From NCBI RefSeq assembly GCF_001570365.1, contig NZ_BBYK01000040.1:289915-353914 (forward strand): DNA of 64,000 bases, read 5' to 3'. This DNA comes from Microtetraspora fusca (lineage in GTDB: Bacteria > Actinomycetota > Actinomycetes > Streptosporangiales > Streptosporangiaceae). Shown here one piece after another: positions 33,517-41,530 of the stretch. Positions within the stretch are counted from its first letter, which is position 1. Each line of letters opens with the position of its first letter. The position numbers were made by a program, and so were the translations under genes. Under the pieces are notes generated by a model that saw only the letters and a list, made by a program, of their open reading frames with translations, did not search any database and was not told the DNA's origin.

Positions 33517-33586
33517 GCCACAAAACCGTGCAAAGCGATCCGCAGCCGCTCCCGCCGACAGCCTGAGCGCGGGTGCGGCTCCGGGG

Positions 33587-34903
33587 TCACCGACCCAGCG
33601 GCCTGGGCAGCCGGATCACGACCAGCCGGTTCGGCACGCCGCTGTCGATCAGCCTGCCGTCCGCGTCGAAGTCGCCGAGCCCGAAGTCGTTGTCGTTGGC
33701 CAGCGCGATCGTTCGCCGGTCCAGCACGGCGACGCCCTCGATCTTGCCGGGCAGGCCGGGAACCACCGTGTTCGGTTCGAGCACCAGCGACTTGGCGACG
33801 GGCGTGATGCCGGTCAGGTCGGTCAGCGCCTCCAGGGACGGCGTGGTCGCCGCGTCGTCGTACGCGCCGCCGAGCAGGTTCGTGGCGCGGGTCAGGTCGA
33901 TCTCGTAGATCCGCGCGACGTTGTCCGTGCGCTCGTCGACGAGGAGCCGCCCCGGTCCCACGTAGGCGAGGCCGGAGATCTTCATCTCGCTCTGGTCGCC
34001 GCCCGCCTTCGGGTCGAAGGTCGCCACGTCCTCGAACCGGTAGGCGTACTCGCCGGTGACCTTGCCGGCACGCACGTCGAAGGTGAGGATGCGCCCCACG
34101 CGCGACTTCTTGGCGGCCTTCTTGTCCGGGTTGGCGAGCGGGCTCTGCACGGCGAGGAAGAGGGTCCGCTCGTCGGAGGAGAGGGCCAGGCCCTCGAAGC
34201 CGCGGTTCTGCTGCCGGGAGGCGAGGATCGCGGGGAGCGTCTCCTTCACGGGGTAGTTCGTCCCGGTGAGCCCGAGGCCGCGCGGCACATGCCGTTCGAG
34301 GACGCGTCCCTTGGACGAGACGCGCAGCAGCGAGGGGCCGTACTCCTCGACCAGCCAGAAGTCGCCGCCGCGGGTGCGGACCAGGTCCTCGGTGTCGATC
34401 CCGTCCGGGTTGTACGACAGGACGGTGCGGCCGTCCCAGGTGTAGGGCGTCTCGTCGTGGCCCGCCTGGTTGGACAGGCCGGTCACGCCGGCCCCGGAGG
34501 CCCCGGTGATCGGGATGTACTGCTTGATCGCGGCCTTCCCGCGCTCCACCGCGACCTTCACGATGGCCGGGTTGAACTCCGGCACGGGGAAGGTCCGGCG
34601 CTTCTCGCCGTCCACGGTCGGCTGCCCGTTCGGGCCCCGGTCGGTGACCATCCAGAACTCGCCGTTCCGGTCGCCGGGGAACAGGCCGCTGCCCATGCCG
34701 CCCAGCCGTACGCCGTGGTCGTCGGTGATCGACGGCTGGACGAGCTTCAGCGCCGGGGCCGGCAGCGTCACGTCGGTGACGACGGCGGGTGCCCCGCCGT
34801 GGGAGCCGGCCGGGCTCGGACCGGCGGCGGCCGAAGCGGCGCAGGGCGCGGTCAGGGCGAACGCGGCCGCGGCAGCCAGGCCGGCGGAGAGGGGACGGAA
34901 CAC
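33587..34903 (-). CDS. Secreted esterase-like/phytase-like beta-propeller protein
   Basis: A 438-residue secreted protein. The N-terminus is a Sec signal (LSAGLAAAAAFALTAPCAASA), cleaved near residue 26. The rest matches the 'esterase-like activity of phytase' domain: MGSGLFPGDRNGEFWMVTDRG at the start, FEGLALSSDERTLFLAVQSPL in the middle, and KIEGVAVLDRRTIALANDNDFG at the end, the Asp-rich ends being calcium- or phosphate-binding loops. It probably hydrolyses a phosphoester outside the cell. The GTG start fits the signal peptide. Confidence 0.8.
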   Translation of the reverse strand: MFRPLSAGLAAAAAFALTAPCAASAAAGPSPAGSHGGAPAVVTDVTLPAPALKLVQPSITDDHGVRLGGMGSGLFPGDRNGEFWMVTDRGPNGQPTVDGEKRRTFPVPEFNPAIVKVAVERGKAAIKQYIPITGASGAGVTGLSNQAGHDETPYTWDGRTVLSYNPDGIDTEDLVRTRGGDFWLVEEYGPSLLRVSSKGRVLERHVPRGLGLTGTNYPVKETLPAILASRQQNRGFEGLALSSDERTLFLAVQSPLANPDKKAAKKSRVGRILTFDVRAGKVTGEYAYRFEDVATFDPKAGGDQSEMKISGLAYVGPGRLLVDERTDNVARIYEIDLTRATNLLGGAYDDAATTPSLEALTDLTGITPVAKSLVLEPNTVVPGLPGKIEGVAVLDRRTIALANDNDFGLGDFDADGRLIDSGVPNRLVVIRLPRPLGR

Positions 34904-34985
34904 GGGGACCGCCTTTCGGACGTGGGACTCCAGCGCCCGAAGGTAGTGATCATCGCTTTCCCTCCGGTGAAGGTCCGGTGAACGA

Positions 34986-35009
34986 CGCCCGACACCCCGC
35001 CGTCGGGCG
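34986..35009 (-). terminator. Hairpin downstream of the F420-reductase-like gene
   Basis: CGCCCGAC, eight bases, GTCGGGCG, 15 nt after the stop codon of the npdG-like gene. Confidence 0.5.
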
Positions 35010-35023
35010 CGTCCCGGACGGCG

Positions 35024-35689
35024 TCAGACGTCGGTGACCCGGAACCCGGCGTGGGCCTTGTACCGGCGGTTGATCGCGATCAGGTTGGCGGTCAGCGCCT
35101 CGACCTGGCCCGCGTTGCGCAGCCGTCCACCGTAGATGCCCCGCACCCCCGAGATGCGCGACGCGAGCGCCTGGACGATGTCCGTGGCCTCCCGGTCGTC
35201 GCCGAGCACGAGGACGTCCAGGCTGACCTCGTCCACCTCCGGGTCGAGCAGCAGCACCGCGGACACGTGGTGGAACGCCGCGACGACCCGGCTGTCCGGA
35301 AGGACGGCCGCCGCCTGCTGGGCCGCGCTGCCCTCCTCGACCGGCAACGCGTACGCGCCCTGCTTGTCGAAGCCGAGGGGGTTCACGCAGTCGACGACGA
35401 TCTTCCCGGCGAGCTCGGTGCGCAGGGACTCCAGGGTGGCCTTGTGCCCGTCCCACGGCACGGCCACGATCACGATGTCCGCCTCGGCGGCGACCGCGGC
35501 GTTCTCGGCGCCGCGTACGCCGATGCTCTCGGCGGCCGTGTGGGCGCGCTCGGCGCTGCGCGAGCCGATCAGGACGGTGTGCCCCGCGAGGGCGAACCTG
35601 CGCGCCAGGCCCTTGCCCTGGTCGCCGGTGCCGCCGAGGATGCCGATGGAGAGGCCGGAAACGTCCGGAAAGTCTTTGAGCTCAGCCAT
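35024..35689 (-). CDS. npdG: NADPH-dependent F420 reductase-like protein
   Basis: A 221-residue Rossmann protein of the F420:NADP oxidoreductase family, which exchanges hydride between NADPH and coenzyme F420. The nucleotide-binding loop is ILGGTGDQGKGLARRFA, followed by IGSRSAERA, the NADPH-phosphate contact, and VDCVNPLGFDKQGAYALP. AAFHHVSAVLL and GRLRNAGQVEALTANLIAINRRYK at the C-terminus fit the family. ATG at 35689 (MAELKDF) is preferred to 35719 because homologues begin just before the Rossmann loop. It is a single-gene unit. Confidence 0.85.
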   Translation of the reverse strand: MAELKDFPDVSGLSIGILGGTGDQGKGLARRFALAGHTVLIGSRSAERAHTAAESIGVRGAENAAVAAEADIVIVAVPWDGHKATLESLRTELAGKIVVDCVNPLGFDKQGAYALPVEEGSAAQQAAAVLPDSRVVAAFHHVSAVLLLDPEVDEVSLDVLVLGDDREATDIVQALASRISGVRGIYGGRLRNAGQVEALTANLIAINRRYKAHAGFRVTDV

Positions 35690-35851
35690 AGGCAGATCAT
35701 GCCAGGGCGTCTTCGGCACGCCGCCGCCCGGGGCGGTGTGCGCCGTACCGGCCGCGCGCTCCAGGCCCCGCGAAGAGCGACATGACGGGCGGAATTTCCC
35801 GGCGTGTCAAGAGCGACATTCACCGGACCGCGCGTGGACATGTAAGGCACG

Positions 35852-36439
35852 ATGGGGCGCATGGATGCTGACTCGGTGAGCCTCCTCCGCGAGGTGCTCG
35901 CCTCGACCGGCTGGCTGGAGCGCACCCGAGAGCTGGGGCGGGCGCTGCGCGCGACCCGGTCCCCCGGAGGGCTGCTCCTGGTGGGAACGCCCGACGACGA
36001 ACCCTGGCACCTGACCGCCCACCTGTCGGACGAGGCGCGGCTGTCGGGGCTCTCCCAGCTCACCCCGACCCTGCTGCGCTGGTCGCCGCCCGCGAACGCG
36101 CCCGCCCACCTGCGGGTCGGGCTCAACCGGCTGCGCGACGCCCGGCGCGGCGAGACGCTCTTCGTGGTCGCCGAGGAGCAGGCCCCCGTGCCGCTGCTGG
36201 AACGCGTCGACGACGCGCGGCGGACCGGGGCCACGATCCTGGCCCTCGACGGCGGCGACCCCTCCCTGGAGTCCCTGGCGCACGACGCGCTGGCCGTCCC
36301 GCGCCTGGACGGCCCGCTCAGCTTCGACGGCGCCCAGCACCTGGTGAGCAGCGCGGCGGGCGACATCCGGCGGCTCGGCCTGCGTCAGCGCCTGGCCCGT
36401 CTGGTGGACCGGGTCAGCGGGCCGCACGTCTCCGACTGA
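35852..36439 (+). CDS. Conserved hypothetical protein, possible SIS-like fold
   Basis: A 195-residue protein I cannot assign. It alternates hydrophobic strands and helices (GGLLLVGTP, GETLFVVAEEQAPVPLLERV, GATILALDGGDP) in a way that resembles a sugar-isomerase (SIS) or other Rossmann-like domain, and ends in QHLVSSAAGDIRRLGLRQRLARLVDR. No active-site motif is clear. An ATG at 35861 (MDADSV) is an alternative start. It sits in front of, and on the opposite strand to, a possible nuclease-fold protein. Confidence 0.5.
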   Translation: MGRMDADSVSLLREVLASTGWLERTRELGRALRATRSPGGLLLVGTPDDEPWHLTAHLSDEARLSGLSQLTPTLLRWSPPANAPAHLRVGLNRLRDARRGETLFVVAEEQAPVPLLERVDDARRTGATILALDGGDPSLESLAHDALAVPRLDGPLSFDGAQHLVSSAAGDIRRLGLRQRLARLVDRVSGPHVSD

Positions 36440-36489
36440 GGCGCACCCACCTCACCGCGATGCCGGGTGTGGTCGGCCGCCCGCGGCTC

Positions 36490-36930
36490 CTACACGCTCG
36501 CGTCGTGGTCGTTCTCGTGGGTGATGTCGTAGCCGTCGCCGATGACCCGCCACCCGCGCAGCACGTTGCTGTGCGGGACGGCGGTGAACCAGCGGACGCC
36601 CGCCTCTGCGGCGGCGCGGCCCAGTCCGGTGCCGCGGGCGTCGATCACGGCCCGGTCCGCGTGGCGGGCGGCGCGGCTCAGCGCCATCGTGACCGCGACG
36701 CCGGTGTCGCCTTCGGCGAGCACGACGAAGTCCGTGGGCCGCCCGTCCACGAGGGCGTCCGGACGGCTGGCCCGAGACGGGCCGGGGCGCCGCTCGTCAA
36801 TGGGGGCCACGGCGACGACACGATGTCCCTCGGCCGCCAGCAGCGCCGCGACCCTGCGCTCCGGACCGGAAAGGCGGCGTGCGCGTTCGTCCACGCCGCT
36901 CAGAGCTCCCGGCTCGCCGAGGTCCGTCAT
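36490..36930 (-). CDS. Small protein resembling the CdiA C-terminal (PD-D/ExK) domain
   Basis: A 146-residue protein. After an N-terminal helix (GPERRVAALLAAEGHRVVAV) comes RPDALVDGRPTDFVVL, then a helix and ADRAVIDARGTG. This order, PD-x(3)-DG-x(3)-D-F followed by a buried VID strand, is like the tRNA-nuclease domain found at the C-terminus of CdiA toxins and in stand-alone actinobacterial proteins. The usual catalytic Lys after the second acid is not evident, so activity is doubtful. No delivery or immunity gene is adjacent. The similarity is from memory of the family and is tentative. Confidence 0.4.
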   Translation of the reverse strand: MTDLGEPGALSGVDERARRLSGPERRVAALLAAEGHRVVAVAPIDERRPGPSRASRPDALVDGRPTDFVVLAEGDTGVAVTMALSRAARHADRAVIDARGTGLGRAAAEAGVRWFTAVPHSNVLRGWRVIGDGYDITHENDHDASV

Positions 36931-37001
36931 GAGTCACCTCCCGCCCCAGGCCAGCTTTACAGGCCATCGGCGGAGATGTCCCCCAATGTCAGGTCAAAGC
37001 A

Positions 37002-37178
37002 CTACTCGTCCCATTCCTCGTCCTGGACCTGCCACGTCTCGTTCCGCTCCGAGGCGGTCTGCAGCGCGCGGGCCGCCTCCGCCTCCGTGGCGTACGGACC
37101 CATCCGGTCCTTGTTGGGGCAGCCCTTCTCCGGCTCGACACGCATGTGCTTCAGGCAGAACCACCATTGACCACTCAC
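37002..37178 (-). CDS. Small conserved actinobacterial protein
   Basis: A 58-residue protein, SGQWWFCLKHMRVEP at the start, then GCPNKDRMGPYATEAEAAR and an acidic end. Homologues with the WWFCLKH and CPNKDR-GPY motifs occur widely in actinomycetes; two Cys and one His could bind metal. Function is unknown. GTG at 37178 with GGAGG 11 nt upstream is preferred to 37208. It is divergent from map and shares its promoter region. Confidence 0.6.
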   Translation of the reverse strand: MSGQWWFCLKHMRVEPEKGCPNKDRMGPYATEAEAARALQTASERNETWQVQDEEWDE

Positions 37179-37209
37179 GGGGCTAATCCTCCCCCCTCCA
37201 GACCGCATC

Positions 37210-37215
37210 TAGACT
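37210..37215 (+). promoter_or_regulatory. -10 box of map
   Basis: TAGACT lies 7 nt before the ATG of map, with no ribosome binding site between, so map is probably leaderless. No convincing -35 box is seen. Confidence 0.45.
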
Positions 37216-37222
37216 TGACCGC

Positions 37223-38071
37223 ATGACAACACTCCTCCGGCCAGGGCGAGTGTCGCCCATGCGTAAGGTCCCCGCCCACATCGAACGTCCGGAGTACGTG
37301 GGGAAGGCCGCCCCGAAGAAGGGCACCACCGACGTCCAGACCCCGGAGACGATCGAGAAGATGCGGATCGCGGGCCGGATCGCCGCCCAGGCCCTCGAGG
37401 AGGTCGGCCGGCACGTCGCGCCCGGCGTCACCACCGACGAGCTGGACCGGATCGGCCACGAGTTCCTCTGCGACCACGGCGCCTACCCCTCGACCCTGGG
37501 CTACCGCAGATATCCCAAGTCGCTGTGCACCTCGATCAACGAGGTGATCTGCCACGGCATCCCGGACGACACGGCGCTGAACGACGGCGACATCGTCAAC
37601 GTCGACATCACCGCGTACATCGGGGGCGTCCACGGGGACACCGACGCGACGTTCCTCGTCGGCGAGGTGGACGAGGAGTCCCGGCTGCTGGTCGAGCGCA
37701 CCCGCGAGGCCACCATGCGGGCGATCCGTGCGGTCGCCCCCGGGCGCCAGCTCAACGTGGTCGGCCGGGTGATCGAGGCGTACGCGAAGCGGTTCGGCTA
37801 CGGCGTCGTCCGCGACTTCACCGGCCACGGCATCAGCACGTCGTTCCACTCCGGCCTGATCGTCCCGCACTACGACGACCCCTCGCTCGCGGTCACGCTC
37901 GTGCCCGGCATGACGTTCACGATCGAGCCCATGCTCACGCTGGGGACGATCGACTACGACATCTGGCCGGACAACTGGACCGCCGTGACCAAGGACCGCA
38001 AGCGTACGGCCCAGTTCGAGCACACGATCCTGGTCACCGACTCGGGCCACGAGATCCTGACGCTCCCCTAG
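37223..38071 (+). CDS. map: Methionine aminopeptidase, type I
   Basis: A 282-residue MetAP that removes N-terminal Met from new proteins. The metal ligands are visible: Asp in [19 protein letters not shown], His in DFTGHGIS, Glu in TIEPML and Glu in QFEHTI. The 35-residue N-terminal extension has a PxxP-like region ([14 protein letters not shown]) typical of the longer actinobacterial form. Terminates at a small hairpin shared with the convergent kinase-like gene. Confidence 0.95.
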   Translation: MTTLLRPGRVSPMRKVPAHIERPEYVGKAAPKKGTTDVQTPETIEKMRIAGRIAAQALEEVGRHVAPGVTTDELDRIGHEFLCDHGAYPSTLGYRRYPKSLCTSINEVICHGIPDDTALNDGDIVNVDITAYIGGVHGDTDATFLVGEVDEESRLLVERTREATMRAIRAVAPGRQLNVVGRVIEAYAKRFGYGVVRDFTGHGISTSFHSGLIVPHYDDPSLAVTLVPGMTFTIEPMLTLGTIDYDIWPDNWTAVTKDRKRTAQFEHTILVTDSGHEILTLP

Positions 38072-38087
38072 CGCCCCCGCCGTGTCG

Positions 38088-38104
38088 CGCTGAGATCGTC
38101 AGCG
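38088..38104. terminator. Small hairpin between map and the convergent kinase-like gene
   Basis: CGCTGA-GATCG-TCAGCG, overlapping the stop codon of the gene at 38099. Confidence 0.35.
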
Positions 38105-38515
38105 GGAGCGGATCACCCCGGTGACGGTCGTCCCGCCACCGGGGACGCTGTTGATCGTCAATGTGCCTCCGGCCTCGGCGAACCGGGCCCGCATCGCGGC
38201 CAGCCCGCGCCCCGGGCCGGACGCGACCTCGTCCACGGCGAACCCGGCTCCGTCGTCGCTCACGGTCATCCGCAGGCCCGCCTTCCCGGCGGTGACGGCG
38301 ACGGACACCTGCCGCGCGCGGCTGTGCCGTTCGACGTTGGACAGGGCCTCGACGAGAGTGGCGTACACGGCCTGCGCGACCCGCCGCGACACCGGCGCGG
38401 CGGGCAGCGCCCAGATCTCGACGGCGATGCCGCAGCGCTCGGACCACTCCGCGAGGTAGCCCTGCAGGGCCGCGGCCAGATCGCCGTTCGGCCGGATCCG
38501 CAGTTCCTCCGCCAC
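38099..38515 (-). CDS. Stand-alone histidine-kinase-type ATPase domain
   Basis: A 138-residue protein that consists almost only of the HATPase_c domain of a NarL-type kinase: LVEALSNVERHSRARQVSV (N box), VSDDGAGF (G1), GLAAMRARFAEAGG (G2) and GGGTTVTGVI. There is no dimerisation helix, sensor or phospho-His. The GTG start at 38515 has AGGAGG 7 nt before it, so the short form looks genuine rather than a remnant, although upstream sequence could be a lost N-terminus. It might act as an anti-sigma-type kinase or be a decayed sensor kinase. No response regulator is adjacent. Confidence 0.65.
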   Translation of the reverse strand: MAEELRIRPNGDLAAALQGYLAEWSERCGIAVEIWALPAAPVSRRVAQAVYATLVEALSNVERHSRARQVSVAVTAGKAGLRMTVSDDGAGFAVDEVASGPGRGLAAMRARFAEAGGTLTINSVPGGGTTVTGVIRSR

Positions 38516-38605
38516 CCCGCCCCTCCTCAATCGTCGCGCCGCCTTCCGGCCGACGGGGCGACGCGGACGCCGACGGCACGGGCTTCGAACAGTTCGCCGA
38601 TCGTG

Positions 38606-38629
38606 GCCCACCCCGCTCCCGGGGTGGGC
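38606..38629 (-). terminator. Hairpin upstream of the ATPase-domain gene
   Basis: A 10-bp perfect stem GCCCACCCCG/CGGGGTGGGC with loop CTCC. It would end read-through from the copCD operon before the kinase-like gene. The surrounding 226 bp hold no gene. Confidence 0.6.
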
Positions 38630-38723
38630 GTCACCTGCGGTTATGCCCGCCCGCCCGGCAGGTCACGCGCTTCCACCGTACTCGTGGGCGGCGTCGCCGG
38701 GCGGCTCATCGCGTCATTTCGGC

Positions 38724-38743
38724 GAGCGGCTCCGGAGCCGCTC
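38724..38743 (-). terminator. Perfect palindrome at the copD stop codon
   Basis: GAGCGGCT-CCGG-AGCCGCTC, a 20-bp perfect palindrome overlapping the stop codon. It can form an 8-bp stem and is the probable first terminator of copCD. Confidence 0.55.
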
Positions 38744-40733
38744 ACTGGGCGGTGTCGCGCTTGTTCAGCTTGGCGAGGTAATCGTTGTAGGCGTCCAGTT
38801 CGGCGTCACCGGTGCCGCCCACCTTCGCGGCCCGCTCCTCGGCCCGGCGGTCGGCGCGCCGAGCCTGCCGGTCGTCGGCCCGCCACCACTGCAGCGCCAG
38901 CGCGATGACCACGATCAGGGTCGGGATCTCGCCGAACGCCCAGGCGATCGCGCCTCCGGTCTGCTGGTCGGACACCGACGACGCGCCCCAGGTGCGGCCG
39001 AGCTGGGCGTACCACTCGGAGGCGAGGAGCGTGCTCATGCTCATCAGCGCGATGCCGAAGAACGCGTGGAACGGCATGGTGATGAACAGCAGCAGCAGCC
39101 GGCCGACGTGGGGCAGCCGGTGCGGCCCCGGGTCCACTCCGATGATCACCCAGAAGAACAGGCAGCCGCTCACCAGGAAGTGGACCGTCATCGCGATGTG
39201 CCCGAGGTGCTCCTGCATCGCCGCCGCGAACAGCGGGGTGAAGTACAGGGCGTACGTCGACACGATGAAGATCGCTGTCGCGATCGCGGGGTGCGCGATG
39301 AACCTGACGTAGCGGCTGTGCAGGAGAACGGTCAGCCACTCGCGCGGGCCCCGGTCGCCGCGCCGTACGGCGGGCTTGAGCGCGCGCAGCGCGAGCGTGA
39401 CGGGTGCGCCGAGCACGAGCAGGATCGGCACCAGCATGGCGAGCACCATGTGCTCGGCCATGTGGACGCTGAACAGCACCGGCGCGTACTTGGCGACGCC
39501 GCTCTGGGTGGCGATGACGAGGATGATGACGCCGATGAACCAGGCGGCGGTCCGGCCGCGCGGCCAGGAGTCGCCCCGGCGGGCCAGCCGTACCAGACCG
39601 GCCACGTAGAGGCCGGCGAGGGCGGCGGCGACGACCGCGAAGAACAGGTCGAACCACCACAGCGTCACCAGGTTGCCCAGCGAGATCGGCGGCGGCACGA
39701 GGTAGCCGAGCAGCTCGTAGGCGCGGTCGATCGGCCCCTTGATCTCCGGCGGGGCGGTGCGCGCGAGGGCGACGGCCAGGCCGACCGTCGCGGCCATCAG
39801 CAGGATCTCGCCGAGGGCGAGGCGCAGGAACGCCCCGGACTTCCCCGCTGCCAGCGCGGGGACCGTGCGGCCGCGGTGCCACCAGCCGATCACGCCGAGC
39901 CCGACGAACGCCACCGTCTTGGCCACGATCAGCAGGCCGTACGACGTGGTGAACAGCTCCTCGACCGACGCGAGCCGGGCGAGGACGCTCGCGACGCCGG
40001 ACAGACCGACGCCGATGAAGCACCAGAGGGCCATCTGGGAGAAGCGCGCGGCGGCGACGTCGAGCCGGTCGCCGCCGCGGTAGGCGTGCACGCACAGCAC
40101 GCCGAGGCCGCCCACCCACAACGCCAGGAAGATCACGTGGAAGGCGACCGATGTGGTGGCGAGGCTGTGGTTCGGCGAGGAGGACGAGTGGCCGGTCAGC
40201 GCGGGCGGCAGCAGCGTGGCCATGGCGAAGAGCAGCAGCCCCGCCGCCGCGCCGACGGTGATCGCGCCGCGCGCGAACAGCGCGATGGCGACCGCGAAGA
40301 GCACGACCAGCGTGAGCGCGATGCCCTGCGGGACCTGGCTGGCGTAGCTGGTCAGCTCGTTGCCGCCGAGGACGTCCGCGACCGGCATGCCGAGCGCGTC
40401 GGACAGGTTGAAGACGAGGGCCGACGCGGCCGCGGCCGCCCAGACCAGCGCCGACCACGAAGCGGCCTTGACGTACTCCTGGGCGGGCTTGCCGAGCACC
40501 CCCTTGTCGCTTGGGAGGAACGCGACGCTCATCACGAGCAGGCCGATCGTGACGAGGCCGGCGCCGTCCATGGCGAGCTTGGACAGCGGGAGCATCCAGC
40601 GGGTGAACACGCCCTCGTCGGGCAGCCCGGGGATGATGCGCGGGCTGGCCGCGCCTCCGGCCACCATCGCGACCACCAGCGCGACGGCCGCCGCGCAGAC
40701 GGCGGCGACCGCCAGGCGCGCGGTGCGGCTCAC
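38742..40733 (-). CDS. CopD/CtaG fusion, copper-related membrane protein
   Basis: A 663-residue integral membrane protein with about 16 hydrophobic segments. The N-terminal half resembles CopD (VAFHVIFLALWVGGLGVLCVHA) and the C-terminal half the CtaG/caa3-oxidase assembly protein (FSVHMAEHMVLAMLVPILLVLGAPVTL, then IAMTVHFLVSGCLFFWVIIGVDP). His residues in helices (HMAEH, H..FHAFFG) are likely copper ligands. The end is a charged cytoplasmic tail. GTG at 40733 overlaps the copC stop by 4 nt (GTGA), so the pair is translationally coupled for copper handling or oxidase assembly. Confidence 0.9.
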   Translation of the reverse strand: MSRTARLAVAAVCAAAVALVVAMVAGGAASPRIIPGLPDEGVFTRWMLPLSKLAMDGAGLVTIGLLVMSVAFLPSDKGVLGKPAQEYVKAASWSALVWAAAAASALVFNLSDALGMPVADVLGGNELTSYASQVPQGIALTLVVLFAVAIALFARGAITVGAAAGLLLFAMATLLPPALTGHSSSSPNHSLATTSVAFHVIFLALWVGGLGVLCVHAYRGGDRLDVAAARFSQMALWCFIGVGLSGVASVLARLASVEELFTTSYGLLIVAKTVAFVGLGVIGWWHRGRTVPALAAGKSGAFLRLALGEILLMAATVGLAVALARTAPPEIKGPIDRAYELLGYLVPPPISLGNLVTLWWFDLFFAVVAAALAGLYVAGLVRLARRGDSWPRGRTAAWFIGVIILVIATQSGVAKYAPVLFSVHMAEHMVLAMLVPILLVLGAPVTLALRALKPAVRRGDRGPREWLTVLLHSRYVRFIAHPAIATAIFIVSTYALYFTPLFAAAMQEHLGHIAMTVHFLVSGCLFFWVIIGVDPGPHRLPHVGRLLLLFITMPFHAFFGIALMSMSTLLASEWYAQLGRTWGASSVSDQQTGGAIAWAFGEIPTLIVVIALALQWWRADDRQARRADRRAEERAAKVGGTGDAELDAYNDYLAKLNKRDTAQ

Positions 40734-41338
40734 GGCTTCTTCCGCATGCTGATGGCCATCCCGATGCCGATGCCCGCGATGCCGAAGACCACGATCCACA
40801 CCCAGGCCGGGATGGCGCCCTTGCCCGCGTCCGCTTCGGCCTGATCGTCCGCCGCCGGCGTCGCCGCGACCGTGGCCGGCGCGGCGCTCTGCTCAGGGGT
40901 CGGCTGAACACCGGAGGCGGCCGGGGTGGAGGGCGCCGCGGAGGCGGTCGCGTCCTGGTCGGCCGCGGCGGCGGAGCCGGTCACCGTGAACGGGATCTCC
41001 CCCTCGATCGGGTGACCGTCACTGGAGACGACCCGCCAGGCGACGCTGTACTTTCCGGCGGGCAGGGAGCCGGCCACGGCCTGGGTCACCTCCGAGCCGG
41101 AGACGGCCGGACCGCCCGACTCGTACCGTCGGCCGTCCTGGCCGCGTACCAGGACGACCGGGTAGCGGACCGGTTCCGAGAAGGTCAGGCTCACCTTCGT
41201 GAGTTCGTCGACCCGGGCGTTCTCCTTCGGGTCGCTGCTCCTGAGCGAGGTGTGGGCCAGCGCGGGCATGGCGAGAGCCGTACCGAGCAGAAGGGTCGCG
41301 ACGAAGGCGACCACGGCCGCAAGCGGGGATTTTCTCAT
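40730..41338 (-). CDS. copC: CopC-domain copper-binding protein
   Basis: A 202-residue exported protein. The signal peptide ends at ALAHTSL, giving a mature protein that begins at or near His29, the N-terminal Cu(II) ligand of CopC. The beta-barrel domain holds SSDPKENARV, LTFSEPVRYPVV and the second site SSDGHPIEGEIPFTV. A long Ala/Pro/Thr linker leads to a C-terminal membrane helix (IPAWVWIVVFGIAGIGIGM) with a positively charged tail, so it stays membrane-anchored outside the cell. It is the first gene of the copCD operon. Confidence 0.92.
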   Translation of the reverse strand: MRKSPLAAVVAFVATLLLGTALAMPALAHTSLRSSDPKENARVDELTKVSLTFSEPVRYPVVLVRGQDGRRYESGGPAVSGSEVTQAVAGSLPAGKYSVAWRVVSSDGHPIEGEIPFTVTGSAAAADQDATASAAPSTPAASGVQPTPEQSAAPATVAATPAADDQAEADAGKGAIPAWVWIVVFGIAGIGIGMAISMRKKP

Positions 41339-41487
41339 GGCAGCAACAAGGCTACCGACGCATGGGTCCGGTCCTTACCCCGCGTGAGGCACGGAGGCGC
41401 GACGCTTCCGTAACACGATGTGAAGGCCGCCGCAGGGGTCTCGGCGGCCCCACATGTCCGGCTCAACCGGGGCGCTCTCGCGACGCG

Positions 41488-41515
41488 GCCCGCCCGCGGA
41501 AGGACGCGGGCGGGC
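41488..41515 (-). terminator. Hairpin terminator after the XRE-TPR gene
   Basis: An 11-bp perfect stem GCCCGCCCGCG/CGCGGGCGGGC with loop GAAGGA, 16 nt after the stop codon. The 192-bp gap to copC otherwise holds nothing evident. Confidence 0.7.
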
Positions 41516-41530
41516 GCACCCTGACACGAC

